A DNA stretch of 64,000 nucleotides from Streptomyces orinoci. Its GTDB lineage: Bacteria > Actinomycetota > Actinomycetes > Streptomycetales > Streptomycetaceae. Location: contig NZ_PHNC01000029.1 in the NCBI RefSeq assembly GCF_003121295.1, positions 868,001-932,000 on the forward strand, in the 5' to 3' direction. The notes under the pieces were generated by a model. It did no database searches. It saw only the letters and a program-made list of their open reading frames with translations, and was not told where the DNA came from. Below are positions 60,249-64,000 of this stretch, one piece after another; the first letter of the stretch is position 1; the number at the start of each line of letters is the position of its first letter. Position numbers and translations under genes: made by a program.

Positions 60249-61390
60249 ATCGACATCATCCCATTACCCGATCGTGACCTGGCACACAGCTGGGCCAATC
60301 CCACCTTGGTCACGGGTGAAACAACCCCGTTTTCCGTGACAATCGCGGTCACCAGCTCCGGCGGTGTGACATCGAACGCAGGGTTGTAGACCTGCGTCCC
60401 CACCGGGGCCACCGGCACCGAGGCCACCGTCCCGGCCTCGCCCGGCACGGCGAAATCCGTCACCTCCTGCCCGGGCCGCTGCTCCACTTCCACGCCCGAG
60501 CCGTCGGCCGTGCCGAAATCCAGCGTGGTGCTCGGCGCCACCACCACAAAGGGCACATGGTGATAGCGGGCCAGCACGGCCAGCGGATAGCTGCCCACCT
60601 TGTTGGCCACCGAGCCGTCCGCGGTCACCCGGTCCGCGCCGATCAGCACCGCGTCCACCTCTCCCGAGGAGAACAGCGAACCCGCGGCATTGTCCGCCAG
60701 CAGGGTGTAGGCCATCCCCGCCCGGGACGCCTCGTATGCGGTCAGCCGGGCCCCCTGCAACAGCGGCCGGGTCTCGTCCACCCACAGCCTGCGCAACTGC
60801 CCGGCCCGGTGCGCGGCCGCCGCCACGGCAAAGGCGGTGCCCTCCCCACCGGACACCAGCGCCCCGGTGTTGCAGTGGGTCAGCAGCTGATAGCCGCCCC
60901 CCGGCACCAGCTCCTCCAGCAGCGCCAGACCGTGCGCCGCCATCCGCTCACTGGCCTCGGCATCCTCCCGGTGCAGCGCCCGGGCCTCGGCCAGCGCCGC
61001 CTTGGCCGCCCGCTCGGCGGACAGGCCGCCGTCCACGGCGCGGTGGTACGCGGCCAGCGCACGCCGCACCCCATACGCCAGGTTGACCGCGGTGGGCCGG
61101 GCACCGGCCAGCATCCCGGCCGCCTCATCCGCGTCAAAACCCCGCACAGCTGCCAGCACCACCCCATAGGCTCCGGCGATCCCCAGCAGGGGCGCACCCC
61201 GCACCGCCAGTGTCCGTATCGCCTCCACCAGCGCCGGAACGTCCGTGCAGACCAGTTCCACCTCCTGGGAAGGCAGGCGTCGTTGGTCCAGCAACACGAT
61301 CACTGGTCCCTCGGGCGGCTCGTCCCAGCGCAGTGCTGCGAGGGCGGGGCAATCGACGGCGTCCATGGACAGCGCGTGGTGATCGGCCAT
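60245..61390 (-). CDS. mtnA: S-methyl-5-thioribose-1-phosphate isomerase
   Basis: A 381-residue enzyme of methionine salvage that converts methylthioribose-1-phosphate to methylthioribulose-1-phosphate. The catalytic cysteine is in THCNTGALVSGG, and the acid in IGADRVTADGSVANKVGS. Other family marks are VRGAPLLGIAGAYGV and the C-terminal NPAFDVTP. No other methionine-salvage gene is in the window. It overlaps mtrA by 4 nt and so heads the mtrAB-lpqB operon. The start ATG at 61390 lacks a strong ribosome site. Confidence 0.95.
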   Translation of the reverse strand: MADHHALSMDAVDCPALAALRWDEPPEGPVIVLLDQRRLPSQEVELVCTDVPALVEAIRTLAVRGAPLLGIAGAYGVVLAAVRGFDADEAAGMLAGARPTAVNLAYGVRRALAAYHRAVDGGLSAERAAKAALAEARALHREDAEASERMAAHGLALLEELVPGGGYQLLTHCNTGALVSGGEGTAFAVAAAAHRAGQLRRLWVDETRPLLQGARLTAYEASRAGMAYTLLADNAAGSLFSSGEVDAVLIGADRVTADGSVANKVGSYPLAVLARYHHVPFVVVAPSTTLDFGTADGSGVEVEQRPGQEVTDFAVPGEAGTVASVPVAPVGTQVYNPAFDVTPPELVTAIVTENGVVSPVTKVGLAQLCARSRSGNGMMSI

Positions 61391-61541
61391 TAGTCCAGTC
61401 TGCCGCGAGGCGAACCAGGATTGAAGGGGCCCTCGCTCCTCCTCCTTACGAGCCCCGGGCGCCCAAAGGGCAGCGTGACACGATGGCGGGCAAAGGCTCG
61501 GCCGCCGCACCGGCACACGAGCCCCGAAGGAGCGACAGACC

Positions 61542-62801
61542 ATGAACGACTTTCCGGGCCGGAACTCGCCCGGACCCTCCCCGTCCGAGGAGCGGCCGGA
61601 CGCCGCCCAGCAGCGGCCCGCCGAGGCGAGCGAGGCACCCCGCACGGATGACACGGCAGGGGCGGACGAGGCCGCGCACGCTTCCCAGTGGGCTCCCCAA
61701 CAGCCGCCCAGGCAACAGTGGTCGGCGCCCATGGGCGGATCGCCCTGGGGAGGACCGCCGCCGGGCGGACCGGGCCGGCCGCCGGGGCCCGGCACTCCGC
61801 CACCGCCGGGCTATGGAGCCCGGCCGGGCTGGGGCGCCTGGACACCGCCGCCGCCGGAGGCCCCCCGGCCGGGGGTGATCCCACTGCGCCCGCTGGCGGT
61901 CGGGGAGATCATGCAGGGTGCCATCGACACCACCCGCCGCTACTGGCGGACCGCACTGGCCATTTCCGCCTGCCTGGCCGTGGTCACCCAGGCGGTGACG
62001 ACCATAGCCACCGGGCTCTGGTTCGGTGACGGCGTCGATGTGGAGAGCCTCAAGGACTCCGCGACGCCCCGCGAAATCCTGGATGCCATGGGCAGCAGCA
62101 TCGGCACCCTGGCCGTCTCGCTGGTTCTCGGCCTGATCGGCACGATAGTCGCCACCGCCATGCTGACCGTGGTCGTCAGCCGGGCCGTCCTCGGCCGCCC
62201 GGCCTCCCTGGGCGACGCCTGGCGAAGCGCCCGCCCCCAGCTGCTGCGCATGGGCGGGCTGCTCTGCCTGGTCCCGCTGCTGATGTCGGCCGCGCTGCTG
62301 GCGGGCCTGGTGCCGGGCCTGCTGCTCTACGCGGCCGGGGCGGGTACGCTCGCCGGGCTGCTGACGGCCCTGGGGGCACTGGCCGGCACCGTGGCCATGA
62401 TCTGGCTCTGGGTGCGCTATTCGCTGGCGACCCCGGCTCTGATGCTGGAAAAGCAGAGCGTTCTCTCCGCCATGCGACGGTCCGCGAAACTGGTGCGGGA
62501 CTCCTGGTGGCGCGTTCTCGGCATTCAGCTGCTCACCGTTGTGGTGGCCACGGTGACGGCGGCGGTCATCAACATTCCGATCAGCCTCCTCCAGGCCATC
62601 GCCTCCGGCTCCGCCGCACCGGCCGACCAGCTGACCTGGAGTTCGCTGATCATTTCCGGCATCGGAGCGGCCATCAGCTCGACTCTTACGCTGCCGGTGA
62701 CGGCCGGGATGACCGTACTGCTCTATGTTGACCAGCGCATTCGCCAGGAATCCCTGGACCTGGAACTCATCCGGGCCGGCCGCGAAAAGCAGTCCGCCTG
62801 A
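61542..62801 (+). CDS. Polytopic membrane protein with Pro/Gly-rich N-terminus
   Basis: A 419-residue protein. The first 115 residues are Pro/Gly/Glu-rich and probably disordered in the cytoplasm. Then come a short motif PLRPLAVGEIMQGAIDTTRRY and about six membrane spans, matching the membrane-domain family seen next to glycerophosphodiester phosphodiesterases. The function is unknown. The ATG at 61542 has AGGAGCG upstream. It is divergent from mtnA and followed by the rRNA operon in the opposite direction. Confidence 0.85.
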   Translation: MNDFPGRNSPGPSPSEERPDAAQQRPAEASEAPRTDDTAGADEAAHASQWAPQQPPRQQWSAPMGGSPWGGPPPGGPGRPPGPGTPPPPGYGARPGWGAWTPPPPEAPRPGVIPLRPLAVGEIMQGAIDTTRRYWRTALAISACLAVVTQAVTTIATGLWFGDGVDVESLKDSATPREILDAMGSSIGTLAVSLVLGLIGTIVATAMLTVVVSRAVLGRPASLGDAWRSARPQLLRMGGLLCLVPLLMSAALLAGLVPGLLLYAAGAGTLAGLLTALGALAGTVAMIWLWVRYSLATPALMLEKQSVLSAMRRSAKLVRDSWWRVLGIQLLTVVVATVTAAVINIPISLLQAIASGSAAPADQLTWSSLIISGIGAAISSTLTLPVTAGMTVLLYVDQRIRQESLDLELIRAGREKQSA

Positions 62802-62911
62802 CCTTCTCGGTCTTCCGGAATGCGAGGGGGGACGTACGGATATGACGTCCCCCCTGCACTCCCCGGAATTACTTGCAGCAAATGTGGCCCTCGACCCCCT
62901 GAACGCGAAAA

Positions 62912-62952
62912 AGCCTCAGGGGCGATCCATCAAATGAATCGCCCCTGAGGCT
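62912..62952 (-). terminator. Terminator of the rRNA operon
   Basis: A perfect 15-bp stem (AGCCTCAGGGGCGAT / ATCGCCCCTGAGGCT) with an 11-nt loop lies just past the 5S 3' end, with A-runs on both flanks giving a U-tract in either direction. Confidence 0.9.
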
Positions 62953-62959
62953 AAAAATT

Positions 62960-63078
62960 GTTCGGCGGCGTCCTACTCTCCCACACGGTCCCCCATGCAG
63001 TACCATCGGCGCTGAAAGGCTTAGCTTCCGGGTTCGGAATGTAACCGGGCGTTTCCCTAACGCAATGACCACCGAAAC
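62960..63078 (-). rRNA. rrf: 5S ribosomal RNA
   Basis: Read on the minus strand it begins GTTTCGGTGGTCATTGCG and ends CGCCGCCGAAC, with the conserved CCGAACCCGGAAGCTAAG loop inside. About 119 nt, normal length. A 71-nt spacer separates it from 23S. Confidence 0.95.
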
Positions 63079-63149
63079 ACTATGAAACAGACAACCGGCA
63101 ATTTTGGTTGTTCGTGGTTTCAGAACCAACACAGTGGACGCGAGCAACT

Positions 63150-64000
<851 letters not shown>

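Overview
The window looks like a core-chromosome segment of a Streptomyces or a close relative. It is very GC-rich with strong G/C bias at third codon positions. It carries sigma/anti-sigma, Ser/Thr kinase, MtrAB-LpqB, NAD-glutamate dehydrogenase and SecA genes in an order that, from memory, resembles the prfB-pkaB-pkaA to secA-mtrAB stretch of S. coelicolor. A single in-frame TTA codon (the bldA codon) was found in the window.

Layout, left to right. 1-5.5 kb: a partial HelD-type RNA polymerase/DNA motor ATPase, an ECF sigma factor with its membrane zinc anti-sigma factor, a divergent secreted CHRD protein carrying the TTA codon, and a CGNR zinc-finger regulator. 5.6-8.2 kb: an ABM-domain protein, a hairpin-rich intergenic repeat cluster, a secreted repeat protein and tmRNA. 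8.2-14.3 kb: ftsE-ftsX-S41 protease-smpB running into ssrA, a small zinc-ribbon membrane protein, a Pro/Thr-repeat LAQTG surface protein, and prfB. 14.3-23.9 kb: kinases PkaB and PkaA, divergent from a giant protein with an FHA domain and an EccC/FtsK-like ATPase. 24.0-27.6 kb: a sugar-type ABC uptake system without its own ATPase. 27.6-40.3 kb: an envelope glycosylation cluster with GT39-like, GT2, GT4, GT2-CDP-glycerol transferase, GT87, GT-C-like, polyprenol-phosphate-mannose synthase, NDP-sugar pyrophosphorylase and GtrA genes. 40.4-47.6 kb: NAD-GDH, HAD hydrolase, a DUF6912-like protein and an Rv3235-like protein. 47.7-54.7 kb: secA, GNAT, YcaQ/AlkX, an orphan LuxR response regulator with a duplicated 3' fragment, and hpf. 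54.9-62.8 kb: comF, lpqB, mtrB, mtrA, mtnA and a divergent polytopic membrane protein. 62.9-64 kb: terminator, 5S and the 3' part of 23S of an rRNA operon on the minus strand.

How the genes fit together: several tight same-strand blocks (4-nt overlaps or gaps of a few nt) suggest operons: sigma/anti-sigma; the two ABC permeases; GT2-CDP-glycerol transferase/GT4 and GT-C/GT87; and mtnA-mtrA-mtrB-lpqB. tmRNA and SmpB are neighbours and form the trans-translation pair, while prfB and hpf add further translation functions.

The most interesting candidate system is the kinase/FHA locus at 14.3-23.9 kb. PkaA carries five and PkaB one copy of a DPT-x-x-(L/M) motif, compatible with FHA recognition of a phospho-threonine with a hydrophobic +3 residue. 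The divergent neighbour has an FHA domain, about 950 residues of repetitive low-complexity linker, and an EccC-like ATPase. This could be a phospho-regulated ATPase module and is an inference from sequence only.
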